Shown here one piece after another: positions 6,126 through 14,404 of a stretch of 46,579 nt of DNA. Position 1 is the stretch's first letter. Every line of letters begins with the position of its first letter. Both the position numbers and the translations under genes were made by a program. Origin of the DNA: Bacteroidales bacterium (GTDB lineage: Bacteria; Bacteroidota; Bacteroidia; Bacteroidales; UBA932); assembly GCA_017962705.1 (NCBI GenBank), contig JAGCUV010000143.1:1-46579 (forward strand), given 5' to 3'. The notes under the pieces were generated by a model. That model made no database searches and was not told the DNA's origin. It saw only the letters and a program-made list of their open reading frames with translations.

Positions 6126-8738
6126 ATGATGACATCGAAAGAGATACGGCAAACATTTCTGGACTTCTTTGCCTCCAAGGGGCACAAAGCGGTTCCGTCC
6201 GCCCCGATGGTGGTCAAGAACGATCCGACCTTGATGTTTACCAATGCGGGGATGAACCAGTTCAAAGATTGGTTTCTGGGCAACAGCGCACCGCGCTACA
6301 AAAGGGTATGCGATTCGCAGAAATGTCTGCGCGTGAGCGGAAAACACAACGATTTGGAAGAGGTGGGCCACGACAGTTACCACCATACGATGTTCGAAAT
6401 GCTGGGCAACTGGTCTTTCGGGGATTATTTCAAGAAAGAAGCCATCGACTGGGCCTGGGAATTGCTGACCGAGGTCTATAAGATTGACAAGAGCATTCTC
6501 TATGCCACGGTGTTCGAGGGCAGTGAAGCCGATGGTACCTCCCTGGATACGGAAGCCCGGGAAGCCTGGCTCAAGTATCTGCCCGAGGATCACGTCCTGC
6601 TGGGCAACAAGCACGACAATTTCTGGGAAATGGGCGATACGGGTCCCTGCGGTCCTTGCTCCGAGATTCACGTGGACCTGCGCAGCGACGAGGAGAAGGC
6701 AGCCCTTCCCGGCCGCGAACTGGTCAATAAGAGCAATCCGCTCGTGATTGAAATCTGGAATATCGTCTTTATGCAATATGAGCGCAAGAGCGACGGTCAT
6801 CTGGAATTGCTTCCCAGCAAGAATGTGGATACGGGCATGGGCTTCGAGCGTCTGTGTATGTTGTTGCAGGGTAAAACCTCCAACTACGATACTGATGTCT
6901 TCACGGGGATGATTGCCCGTATCGAAGCGCTCAGCGCCCACGCTTACCATGAGAGCGAAAAGACGGAAATTGCGATGCGCGTCATCGCCGACCATATCCG
7001 TGCCATCGCTTTTTCCATCGCCGACGGCCAGTTGCCCGGCAATGTCAAGGCCGGCTACGTGATTCGCCGCATCCTGCGACGTGCCGTCCGTTACGGCTTC
7101 ACTTTCCTCGACTTCAAGGAGCCTTTCCTCTGCCGCCTCGTCTCGCAGCTCGTGGATGATATGGGCGCTTTCTATCCCGAAATCGTCAGCCAGCAGAAAT
7201 TGATTGAAAAAGTCATCCAGGAGGAAGAAATGGCCTTCTTGCGCACCCTTGACCGGGGCATCAAGATGATGGATGACCTGATGAAGAAATATGATGCCAC
7301 CAGGTTGATCGGCGGCGCGGATGCTTTCGTCCTGTATGACACCTACGGTTTCCCCATTGATTTGAGCGAACTGATTGCCGCCGAGAATGGCTACAAAATC
7401 GACATTGACGCATTCAATGTGGAGCTGGAGATGCAAAAACAACGCGCCCGCAACGCCGGCAGCATCGAAAGCGGCGACTGGGTGGAGTTTGTCCATTGTG
7501 ATGATGTGGAATTTTCCGGTTATGATTTCACCGAAATCGAAGGGGCGGTCCTGACGCGTCACCGTACGGTCAAGGCCAAGGGCAAGACCCTCTTCCAACT
7601 CGTTTTCGACCGTACGCCTTTCTATGGTGAGATGGGCGGTGAAGTGGGAGATACCGGTTATATCCTTTCCGAGAGTGGAGAAAAAATCGCCATTCTTGAC
7701 ACCATCAAAGAGAACAACCTGACGATTCACGTGGCTGAGCGCATCCCTTCGGATTGCAGCGGGAGTTTCACCTTGGTCGTGGACAAGGAACGTCGCCGCA
7801 AGATTGCGGGCAACCACACCGCGACCCACTTGCTGGACCAGGCCCTTCGCGAAATCCTCGGCACCCACGTCGAACAGAAAGGTTCCTATGTGTGCGACAA
7901 ATATCTCCGTTTCGACTTTTCTCATTTTGAGAGAATGTCGCAGGAGCAGATCCGCAGCGTGGAGAAACGTGTCAACCAGCTGATCCGCGAGAATCATCCG
8001 CTTTGCGAAAAACGCGATGCGACAATGGATGAAGCCAAGCAGATGGGCGCCATCGCTCTCTTCGGCGAAAAATACGGTGAGACGGTCCGTGTGGTGAAGT
8101 TCGGTGATTCCGTGGAACTTTGCGGCGGCTGCCACGCCTCGGCTACGGGCGATATCGGCTTCTTCAAGATTGTTTCCGAGAGCGCTATCGCCGCCGGCGT
8201 CCGTCGGATTGAGGCGGTCAGTGGCGAGCAGGCCGAAGAAATGGTCTATGCCTTGAGTGATACCTTGAATACGGCTCGTTCCTTCTTCAACAATGCGCCC
8301 GACCTGACCCAGGCCCTGCACAAAATGATTGAAGAGAACGACCAGTACAAGAAACAACTGGACCAGATTGCCAAAGAAAAGATGAAAGGCTTCAAGCAGT
8401 TCCTTTATGACCGTGCCGAAGAAGTCAACGGTCACCGTCTGGTCTGCATAGAAGGGGAGCAGGACGCCGCGATGCTTCGCGGCGCCGCGCTGATGTTGCA
8501 AAAAGAAGCCGATAATCTGGTAGTGGCGGCCGCTTATACTTCCGACGGAAAGCCCCAGTTGCTGCTGATGTACTCCCAGGATCTGGTGACGGCCGGCAAA
8601 GATGCGGTCGCCGTGATTCGCGAAGCGGCCAAATGCATCCAAGGCGGCGGAGGCGGCCAGAGCGGGCTGGCTACCGCCGGCGGCCGCAATGCGGAAGGTC
8701 TCAAGGACGCATTGGGTATCCTTAAGGCCAAGGCCTAA
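6126..8738 (+). CDS. alaS: Alanyl-tRNA synthetase
   Basis: This enzyme charges tRNA-Ala in the cytoplasm. It shows the class II motif region FLDFFASKGHKAVPSAPMV, FTNAGMNQFKDWFLG and the GPCGPCSEIH block. The editing domain has HTATHLLDQALREILG (HxxxH) and CGGCHASATGDIG (CxxxH). The C-terminal glycine-rich end is GGGGGQSGLATAGG. At about 870 residues it is full length. The frame is open from a TTG at 6114, but GGAGA at 6116-6120 looks like the ribosome-binding site, so I place the start at the ATG-ATG pair at 6126/6129; MTSKEIRQTF at the second ATG fits family starts equally well. It follows galE closely and is followed by the lptG-fmt frame 13 bases later. Confidence 0.96.
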   Translation: MMTSKEIRQTFLDFFASKGHKAVPSAPMVVKNDPTLMFTNAGMNQFKDWFLGNSAPRYKRVCDSQKCLRVSGKHNDLEEVGHDSYHHTMFEMLGNWSFGDYFKKEAIDWAWELLTEVYKIDKSILYATVFEGSEADGTSLDTEAREAWLKYLPEDHVLLGNKHDNFWEMGDTGPCGPCSEIHVDLRSDEEKAALPGRELVNKSNPLVIEIWNIVFMQYERKSDGHLELLPSKNVDTGMGFERLCMLLQGKTSNYDTDVFTGMIARIEALSAHAYHESEKTEIAMRVIADHIRAIAFSIADGQLPGNVKAGYVIRRILRRAVRYGFTFLDFKEPFLCRLVSQLVDDMGAFYPEIVSQQKLIEKVIQEEEMAFLRTLDRGIKMMDDLMKKYDATRLIGGADAFVLYDTYGFPIDLSELIAAENGYKIDIDAFNVELEMQKQRARNAGSIESGDWVEFVHCDDVEFSGYDFTEIEGAVLTRHRTVKAKGKTLFQLVFDRTPFYGEMGGEVGDTGYILSESGEKIAILDTIKENNLTIHVAERIPSDCSGSFTLVVDKERRRKIAGNHTATHLLDQALREILGTHVEQKGSYVCDKYLRFDFSHFERMSQEQIRSVEKRVNQLIRENHPLCEKRDATMDEAKQMGAIALFGEKYGETVRVVKFGDSVELCGGCHASATGDIGFFKIVSESAIAAGVRRIEAVSGEQAEEMVYALSDTLNTARSFFNNAPDLTQALHKMIEENDQYKKQLDQIAKEKMKGFKQFLYDRAEEVNGHRLVCIEGEQDAAMLRGAALMLQKEADNLVVAAAYTSDGKPQLLLMYSQDLVTAGKDAVAVIREAAKCIQGGGGGQSGLATAGGRNAEGLKDALGILKAKA

Positions 8739-8751
8739 ATCCGGACCGTGA

Positions 8752-11163
8752 ATGAATCGTCTGGACCGCTTCATATTGAAATCGTTCATCGGGCCGTTTG
8801 CCGCGATACTTGTTGTCGTGACATTCATCCTGATGATGCAGTTTCTGTGGCTGTACATAGACGAATTGGTCGGTAAAGGACTCCGTTTTTCCGTCATTCT
8901 GGAATTTCTCGGCTGGGGCGGTATCACCACGCTGCCCCTGTCCCTGCCGCTGGCTTCGCTGCTGGCGTCTATGATGACGATGGGTACCCTGGGCGAGAAC
9001 AATGAATTGCTGGCCATCAAAGCGGCCGGTGTTTCCCTTACCCGCGTGCTGGCTCCCTTGATTGTGGCATCTTTCTTCATCAGTGTGGGAACTTATTTTG
9101 TGAACAACAATCTGGTGCCGCTTGCCTATAACGAGATTTATACCTTGCGGGATGATATCGGTCGGACCAAATCTGAAATCAAGATCCCTTCCGGGACCTT
9201 CTATGACGGCATTGACGGCTATGTGCTGCGGGTGGAGGATCAGGATGACGAAAGCAAGATGATGCATGGGATTATGGTCTATACCCATTCCGCAGGCAAA
9301 GGAAACGTCAGTCTGACCGTGTCTGACTCCGCCCGGATGAGCCTGTCGGCCGACAAGAGTTATCTGTCCTTCGAGATGTTCAACGGCGTATCGTATGAGG
9401 AGACCAACACCCGCCGTTATCGGGATACCACCCTGCAACTGCAGCGTTCCAAATTCTCCCATCAGCAATTGTTCATACCCCTGTCCAACTATGCTTTCCA
9501 GAAGTCGGAAGGCAACCGGTTCAGCGATGAGGTGAACTCGATGACCAACGCCCAGCTGCTGGCCCAGAAAGATTCGCTCGATGCCGCTCAGAACCGCTTG
9601 CTGGCCGCTCAGTACGCCACTTTCATGCGCGACCCGTCTCTGTCCCATCAGTATCAGTTGGATACTGCCCGTCACATCGTCAAGAATCTGAACGCAGAAA
9701 ACCTGCTGATCTTCGAGAGTTTGCAGGCGGAAATGGACGCGGTCAAAAAGGCTTCCCACAAGGCCGGGGATATGTTGTCCGTGCTGACGACATTCAGCCG
9801 GGATTCCTTCCGGGATGTGTATATTCTTCGGCGTACGGATGTGGGTATCCTTAAGAAATGGGCGACGGCCCTGGCCTGTTTCATCTTCTTTTTCATCGGG
9901 GCGCCCATCGGGGCCTATATCCGTAAAGGCGGTCTGGGCTCCTCTGCCATTATATCCGTGCTCTTTTTCGGGGCCTATTGGGTCATCGATATTTCCGGAA
10001 CGAAATTGGCAAAAGACGGAGCGGTGTCGGCGGTCGAAGGGGTGTTTATCTCATCCTATGTACTGATGCCTGTCGGAATGTTCCTGACTTGGAAGGCCAT
10101 CAATGACTCGCCCATCATCAATACGGAACCGATCAAGCGCTTCTTCAAGAAGCTGTGGGATAATATCAGTGGAAAAATGGCCAAGACGAGAATCGTGTTT
10201 ATGGGGACGCCCGAGTTTGCCGTTCCCTCCCTGCAGGCCCTGCTGGATGCCGGCTACAAGGTAGCGGGTGTCGTGACGGTGGCGGACAAACCTTTCGGAC
10301 GGGGAATGAAAGTGGGGGAGAGTGCCGTCAAGAAATTTGCCGTTGAGCGCGGACTGCCGATCTTGCAGCCGGAGTCCCTCAAAGGCGAAGATTTCCTGAA
10401 AGCATACAAGGCGTGGAAACCGGATCTGGCTGTGGTTGTCGCTTTCCGTATGCTGCCTCAGGAGGTATGGGAAGTGCCGCGGCTGGGTACCTTCAATCTG
10501 CACGCGGCCCTGCTGCCCCAGTACCGCGGGGCGGCCCCTATCAACTGGGCCATCATCAATGGGGAAGGAATTACGGGTGTCACTATGTTCAAAATTGACA
10601 GCGGGATGGATACGGGCCATATTATGATGCGGGAAAACTGCCGCATCACGCCCGAAGATACAGCCGGAACCTTGCATGATAAATTGATGGCACTCGGCGC
10701 ACAGCTGGTGCTCCAGACGGTGGACGGCCTGTTGGATGGACAGATTGAGATGCGTCTGCAAAAGAGTTATATCCAAGGCGCAGAAGTGCTCAAACCGGCC
10801 CCCAAAATTACGAAAGAACTGTGTGATGTCGATTGGTCGATGAAGGCCGTGCGGGTGTGTAACCTCATTCGGGGCCTGAGTCCCTATCCGGCCGCTTTTA
10901 CCACGCTGGAGGCGGAAGGCAAGCCGGCTCGCAGCCTGAAGATTTTCTTTGCCCGGGTTCGTCCTTTCGGATTGCCGGATGGCGGGCGACCTGCGCCCGG
11001 AACGGTTTTCAGCGATGGAAAGACTGTTCTGAGCATTGCTTGTGCGGATGGGTGGGCCGACCTGGTTGAGGTGCAACTTTCGGGAAAGAGCCGGATGGGT
11101 ATCGAAGAATTTTTGCGTGGTTTTCACCAGCCGGAACAATACAAGGCCGTGCGCTTGAGTTAA
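8752..11163 (+). CDS. LptG-type permease fused in frame to methionyl-tRNA formyltransferase
   Basis: One uninterrupted 803-codon frame encodes two families. Residues 1-475 are a YjgP/YjgQ (LptF/LptG) permease: an N-terminal hydrophobic hairpin (RFILKSFIGPFAAILVVVTF), a second membrane pair near LPLSLPLASLLASMM, a periplasmic beta-jellyroll region and C-terminal membrane segments (ALACFIFFFIGAPIGAYIRK, then VLFFGAYWVIDISG). Residues 476-803 are a complete Fmt beginning MAKTRIVFMGTPEFAVPSLQ, with the formyl-donor and catalytic region NLHAALLPQYRGAAPINWA and TMFKIDSGMDTGHIM. LptG helps drive lipopolysaccharide transport; Fmt formylates initiator Met-tRNA. No stop separates them, and ATG 10177 is in frame. 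Both termini of LptG are cytoplasmic, so a membrane-tethered Fmt is topologically possible. Internal initiation at 10177 could instead give free Fmt. Confidence 0.85.
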   Translation: MNRLDRFILKSFIGPFAAILVVVTFILMMQFLWLYIDELVGKGLRFSVILEFLGWGGITTLPLSLPLASLLASMMTMGTLGENNELLAIKAAGVSLTRVLAPLIVASFFISVGTYFVNNNLVPLAYNEIYTLRDDIGRTKSEIKIPSGTFYDGIDGYVLRVEDQDDESKMMHGIMVYTHSAGKGNVSLTVSDSARMSLSADKSYLSFEMFNGVSYEETNTRRYRDTTLQLQRSKFSHQQLFIPLSNYAFQKSEGNRFSDEVNSMTNAQLLAQKDSLDAAQNRLLAAQYATFMRDPSLSHQYQLDTARHIVKNLNAENLLIFESLQAEMDAVKKASHKAGDMLSVLTTFSRDSFRDVYILRRTDVGILKKWATALACFIFFFIGAPIGAYIRKGGLGSSAIISVLFFGAYWVIDISGTKLAKDGAVSAVEGVFISSYVLMPVGMFLTWKAINDSPIINTEPIKRFFKKLWDNISGKMAKTRIVFMGTPEFAVPSLQALLDAGYKVAGVVTVADKPFGRGMKVGESAVKKFAVERGLPILQPESLKGEDFLKAYKAWKPDLAVVVAFRMLPQEVWEVPRLGTFNLHAALLPQYRGAAPINWAIINGEGITGVTMFKIDSGMDTGHIMMRENCRITPEDTAGTLHDKLMALGAQLVLQTVDGLLDGQIEMRLQKSYIQGAEVLKPAPKITKELCDVDWSMKAVRVCNLIRGLSPYPAAFTTLEAEGKPARSLKIFFARVRPFGLPDGGRPAPGTVFSDGKTVLSIACADGWADLVEVQLSGKSRMGIEEFLRGFHQPEQYKAVRLS

Positions 11164-12204
11164 ATGATGGGCAAGAAAAACAAGATATATGTCTTCGACC
11201 CGGGCACGCTCGATTATCGTGAGCGGGTGGTTACCTGGCGGGAGCGCGCCGGCCGGGGATGCCTTTTCTTTCTGGGAAGCCTTCTTGTTGCTATCTTTTA
11301 TCTGTGGCTCTATGCCGGAGTCTGGGGCCTTGAATTGCCCAAGACCACCTTTTTGAAAAAACGCAATGCGGAGTGGAGTGGAAAAATGGCCATCATGGCT
11401 TCTCAAATGGAAGATTGCCGCCGGCGGCTCGATGCCCTCAGCCTGCGCGACGACGGGGTTTATAGGACCATCTTCGGAATGACGGAAATCAGCCGGGAAG
11501 AGCGCCTGTCGGGCCTGGGAGGTATCAATCGTTATGCCGAATTGCGGGCGAGCGACCATAGCGGGCATTTGTACAACAATGTCAAGGAACTGGACCTGTT
11601 GACCAAGATGGCTTATGTTCAGAGTAAATCTTACGATGAAGTGGATCAGATGGCCCGGCACAGCGGAGATATTGCTGCTTGTGTGCCGGCCATTCCGCCC
11701 TTTTATCCCGGCATCCGCTTCCGTATGTCCAGCCCTTTCGGTCGTCGGAGCGACCCGCTCTATCACTATAAGAAAATGCACACGGGCCAGGACTTTGCCA
11801 TGGATCCGGGCAATTCGATTTATGCCGTTGGAGACGGGACGGTGGAATCGGTGCGGAACGAGTTGTTCGGCTATGGTAATTCGTTGGTTATCAATCATGG
11901 GTTTGGCTATAAAACCCGCTATGCCCACCTGAAAATGATTCTGGTCCAACCCGGTCAGAAAGTCTGCCGGGGGGATTGTATTGCCCAAAGCGGAAACAGT
12001 GGTAAATCCACCGGTCCGCATTTGCATTACGAAGTGATGTACAAGGGCAATTTTGTCAATCCTGTCAATTATATGGACATGGAGATTCCCCTGGATGAAT
12101 ATGCGCAGATGGTTAAAGCGCGGGAAGAACAGACAGGACTCTCTTCTGACTTGATTCAGCCGGTTCACAAGGACCGCAAGACCATTCACAAACGGAAAAA
12201 ATAG
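11164..12204 (+). CDS. Membrane-anchored M23 (LytM-type) metallopeptidase, first of a tandem pair
   Basis: M23 enzymes cleave peptidoglycan peptides with a zinc ion. This 346-residue protein has a cytoplasmic stub, one transmembrane segment (about residues 33-55, CLFFLGSLLVAIFYLWLYAG), a helical coiled region (about 60-165) and a C-terminal M23 domain. The zinc and catalytic residues appear intact: MHTGQDFAMD supplies the His and Asp, TRYAHLKM supplies another His, and GPHLHYEV gives the HxH. The active domain would face the periplasm. The ATG follows the stop of the lptG-fmt frame directly. The next gene, five bases on, is a diverged paralogue. A short basic tail (HKDRKTIHKRKK) ends the protein. 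It may be a catalytic hydrolase or, with its coiled coil, an amidase regulator. Confidence 0.88.
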   Translation: MMGKKNKIYVFDPGTLDYRERVVTWRERAGRGCLFFLGSLLVAIFYLWLYAGVWGLELPKTTFLKKRNAEWSGKMAIMASQMEDCRRRLDALSLRDDGVYRTIFGMTEISREERLSGLGGINRYAELRASDHSGHLYNNVKELDLLTKMAYVQSKSYDEVDQMARHSGDIAACVPAIPPFYPGIRFRMSSPFGRRSDPLYHYKKMHTGQDFAMDPGNSIYAVGDGTVESVRNELFGYGNSLVINHGFGYKTRYAHLKMILVQPGQKVCRGDCIAQSGNSGKSTGPHLHYEVMYKGNFVNPVNYMDMEIPLDEYAQMVKAREEQTGLSSDLIQPVHKDRKTIHKRKK

Positions 12205-12208
12205 GAAG

Positions 12209-13171
12209 ATGTTCAAGTTTAAGTACAAGCCAACCTATAAACTGGACAGAGACTTTCAAGTCCGGGAGAAGCGCTTGACCGTGACGGACGTGCTGATGAA
12301 GATACTGTTATTCCTGGTCGTGACGGTGTCTCTTTCGCTTGTGTACTACCTCATCTTTGCATTTTTTATTGATACCGATGTGGAAAAACAACTCAAGAGC
12401 GAGAATGGCGCTTACGAAAAACGCTATGAAGAGATGGTAATCCGTTTGGAACGGCTGGAAGATGTGACTTCGGGACTGGAAGACCGGGATGACCGTCTGT
12501 ATGAGAAGATTTTTCACACCAACGCTCCTTTCGACAGCCGGATGGCAAAAGTTTCCTTGCTGGAACTCGGAGACAGTCTGGAAGAAAAGACGCTGGAGGC
12601 CAATACGGCCCGGCGGATTGCCCGTAACGAAGATCGTGCGCGGAGCATTGAGACGAATTTCCACCGGATCTATGAACTCGTTTCCTCTCCTTCTTTTGTA
12701 TGCCCGCCGATGCAATTGCCGTTGGAGCATTTCAGTTATGTCCGGACTGGCGCCGGCGTGGGGACGAAGGTCAGTCCGTTCACCAACGTGCCGACCACCC
12801 ATTACGGTCTGGATATGATGGCGGCTTCGGGAGACCCGGTGCTTTGTGTCGCGAACGGAGTGGTTTCCAAGGTGATACACTCACGCAAGAAGCAGGGCAA
12901 CCAGGTTATCATCGAACATGCCGGAGGGTATCGTACCAGCTATGCCCATCTGGCCGAAATCAAGGTACGTCAGGGAATGCGGGTGAAAAAAGGACAGGTG
13001 ATAGCGACTGTCGGTATGTCCGGCAACTCTTTTGCACCGCATTTACATTATGAAATCATGCGCGATACTCTGACTTTGGATCCTGTTTCCTATTTTTTCA
13101 AAGATTTGATGCCGGATGAGTATGCCGATATGGTCATTCTTTCCGCCAGTACGGGACGTTCCATGGATTGA
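12209..13171 (+). CDS. Membrane-anchored M23 (LytM-type) metallopeptidase, second of a tandem pair
   Basis: This 320-residue protein has the same layout as its neighbour. It has a positively charged cytoplasmic start (MFKFKYKPTYKLDRDFQVRE), a transmembrane segment at about residues 31-53, an acidic coiled coil (about 58-165, VEKQLKSENGAYEKRYEEMV) and an M23 domain. The domain has THYGLDMM (His and Asp), SYAHLAEI and APHLHYEI (HxH), so the zinc site looks complete. Similarity to the preceding gene is clear in architecture but limited in sequence, suggesting an old duplication. This copy is closer to the single M23 gene usually found beside alaS and a MerR regulator in Bacteroidales. AGGAAG precedes the ATG. 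Confidence 0.88.
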   Translation: MFKFKYKPTYKLDRDFQVREKRLTVTDVLMKILLFLVVTVSLSLVYYLIFAFFIDTDVEKQLKSENGAYEKRYEEMVIRLERLEDVTSGLEDRDDRLYEKIFHTNAPFDSRMAKVSLLELGDSLEEKTLEANTARRIARNEDRARSIETNFHRIYELVSSPSFVCPPMQLPLEHFSYVRTGAGVGTKVSPFTNVPTTHYGLDMMAASGDPVLCVANGVVSKVIHSRKKQGNQVIIEHAGGYRTSYAHLAEIKVRQGMRVKKGQVIATVGMSGNSFAPHLHYEIMRDTLTLDPVSYFFKDLMPDEYADMVILSASTGRSMD

Positions 13172-13208
13172 ACGCAGTCATGTAACAGAAAATTAAATGA
13201 TTATAGAT

Positions 13209-13526
13209 ATGGAAAAACTTTATTACTCCATCGGAGAAGTGGCAAACGAACTGGGTGAGAGCGTCACGCTGGTGCGTTACTGGACCAATTATTTCCCGCA
13301 ACTGCTGGACCCGAAGCGCAATGCCCGGGGCAATCGTTATTACACGCCGGAACAACTGGATGTCTTGCGCCAACTTCATTATCTCATCAAAGAGTGCGGA
13401 ATGACGTTGGACGGAGCAGCCGCCCGCTTGAAATCCGATAAAAAAGACGTTTCCAATCGTACTCTGTTGCGTCAAACCCTTGAATCCCTTCGGAAAGAAC
13501 TGGAAGAAGTGAGAAAATCTTTGTGA
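13209..13526 (+). CDS. MerR-family transcriptional regulator
   Basis: This short DNA-binding protein (about 105 residues) has a MerR winged-helix domain at residues 1-70. The features are KLYYSIGEVANELGESVTLV, the RYWTNYFPQL recognition region, RNARGNRYYTPEQLDVLRQL and KECGMTLDGAAARLK. A charged helix (TLESLRKELEEVRKSL) follows for dimerisation; no ligand-binding domain is present. The frame is open from an ATG at 13197, but MEKLYYSIGEV from 13209 fits the family start better. It closes the alaS-M23 gene run, as in other Bacteroidales, and its target is unknown. Confidence 0.85.
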   Translation: MEKLYYSIGEVANELGESVTLVRYWTNYFPQLLDPKRNARGNRYYTPEQLDVLRQLHYLIKECGMTLDGAAARLKSDKKDVSNRTLLRQTLESLRKELEEVRKSL

Positions 13527-13550
13527 AGTCCACGAAAATTTCTATCTTTG
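13520..13550 (+). promoter_or_regulatory. Promoter of the zinc-ribbon/dnaB/rnf gene run
   Basis: TTTG (13520-13523), 19 bases, then TATCTTTG (13543-13550). The -33 element lies inside the last codons of the MerR gene. The start codon follows about 30 bases downstream. Confidence 0.75.
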
Positions 13551-13579
13551 CGGTTCTCGAAAATAATAAATAATATAAT

Positions 13580-14389
13580 ATGGCTACGAAAAAGACTAAA
13601 ACAAAAGAAACCCCGATTGACAAAAGAGAGACTTTTGTATCCCTCGGGAAAAATTTTGCCGATTCGGCGGATTCCGTCTCCGAAAAACTGGATATTCTCT
13701 ATCAGCTTCAGTCGACGGACACCGCCATTGACCGTCTGGTGCGTTTGCGCGGAGAACTTCCCCTTGAAGTTCAGACCTTGGAGAAGGAATTGGAGCAAAT
13801 TGACGGCAAGATGGCCAATATCAACGCTGCCATTGACGAGCATATGAGTTCCATTGCCCGCAACAAAGCGGCCATCGTGGACGGTGAGGCCACGCTTGAA
13901 AAATACAGGGCCCAGGAAAACCAGATTCAGAACAGCCGCGAGTATGATGCCATCAATAAAGAGATTGAAAACCAGGATCTGCTCATTCAGATTGCCAAAA
14001 AGCGCATTGACGAGGCTAAAGTGACTATCAATGCGCTGAAAGAGCGTTTGGAAATTACTTCCGAGAAACGGAATATCATTGCAGAAGATCTGGCCGCCAA
14101 GCAGGCAGATTTGGAGACGATTATCGCATCCACCGCGAAGGAGGAAGAGGTCTTGCTGGCCAAGAGAAAGAGTTGCACCGCTTTGATTGACGAGCGGACA
14201 ATGGTGGCTTATGATCGTATCCGCGAAAGCAACAGCAATCATCTGGCCGTCGTCGGTATTTATCATGCCAATGCCTGTGGCGGGTGTATGCACATTATTC
14301 CGCCCCAGCGCCTGGTAGAGATCAAATCCGGCAAAAAAGTGGTCATTTGCGAGTATTGCGGTCGTATCCTGGTCAACAAAGAACAATAA
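13580..14389 (+). CDS. Coiled-coil protein with C-terminal C4 zinc ribbon
   Basis: This 269-residue cytoplasmic protein has a lysine-rich start, a long antiparallel coiled coil (about residues 35-200, with IDRLVRLRGELPLEVQTLEK and NSREYDAINKEIENQDLLI) and a C-terminal zinc ribbon. The ribbon has CGGC (in HANACGGCMHIIPPQ) and CEYC (in VVICEYCGRIL). The family is widespread in bacteria and annotated only as C4-type zinc ribbon protein; nucleic-acid or ribosome association has been suggested for relatives, but function is not settled. It has its own promoter and precedes dnaB by 15 bases. A Nif3-type gene, which I recall as a common neighbour of this family, is absent here. Confidence 0.85.
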   Translation: MATKKTKTKETPIDKRETFVSLGKNFADSADSVSEKLDILYQLQSTDTAIDRLVRLRGELPLEVQTLEKELEQIDGKMANINAAIDEHMSSIARNKAAIVDGEATLEKYRAQENQIQNSREYDAINKEIENQDLLIQIAKKRIDEAKVTINALKERLEITSEKRNIIAEDLAAKQADLETIIASTAKEEEVLLAKRKSCTALIDERTMVAYDRIRESNSNHLAVVGIYHANACGGCMHIIPPQRLVEIKSGKKVVICEYCGRILVNKEQ

Positions 14390-14404
14390 ATTCAAGGATA
14401 GACC

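Noticed and set aside
5469-9080. A 1203-codon minus-strand open frame across galE, alaS and lptG
   Set aside because: It lies wholly antisense to three well-supported genes, has low-complexity composition typical of antisense frames in GC-rich coding DNA, and shows no family motif.
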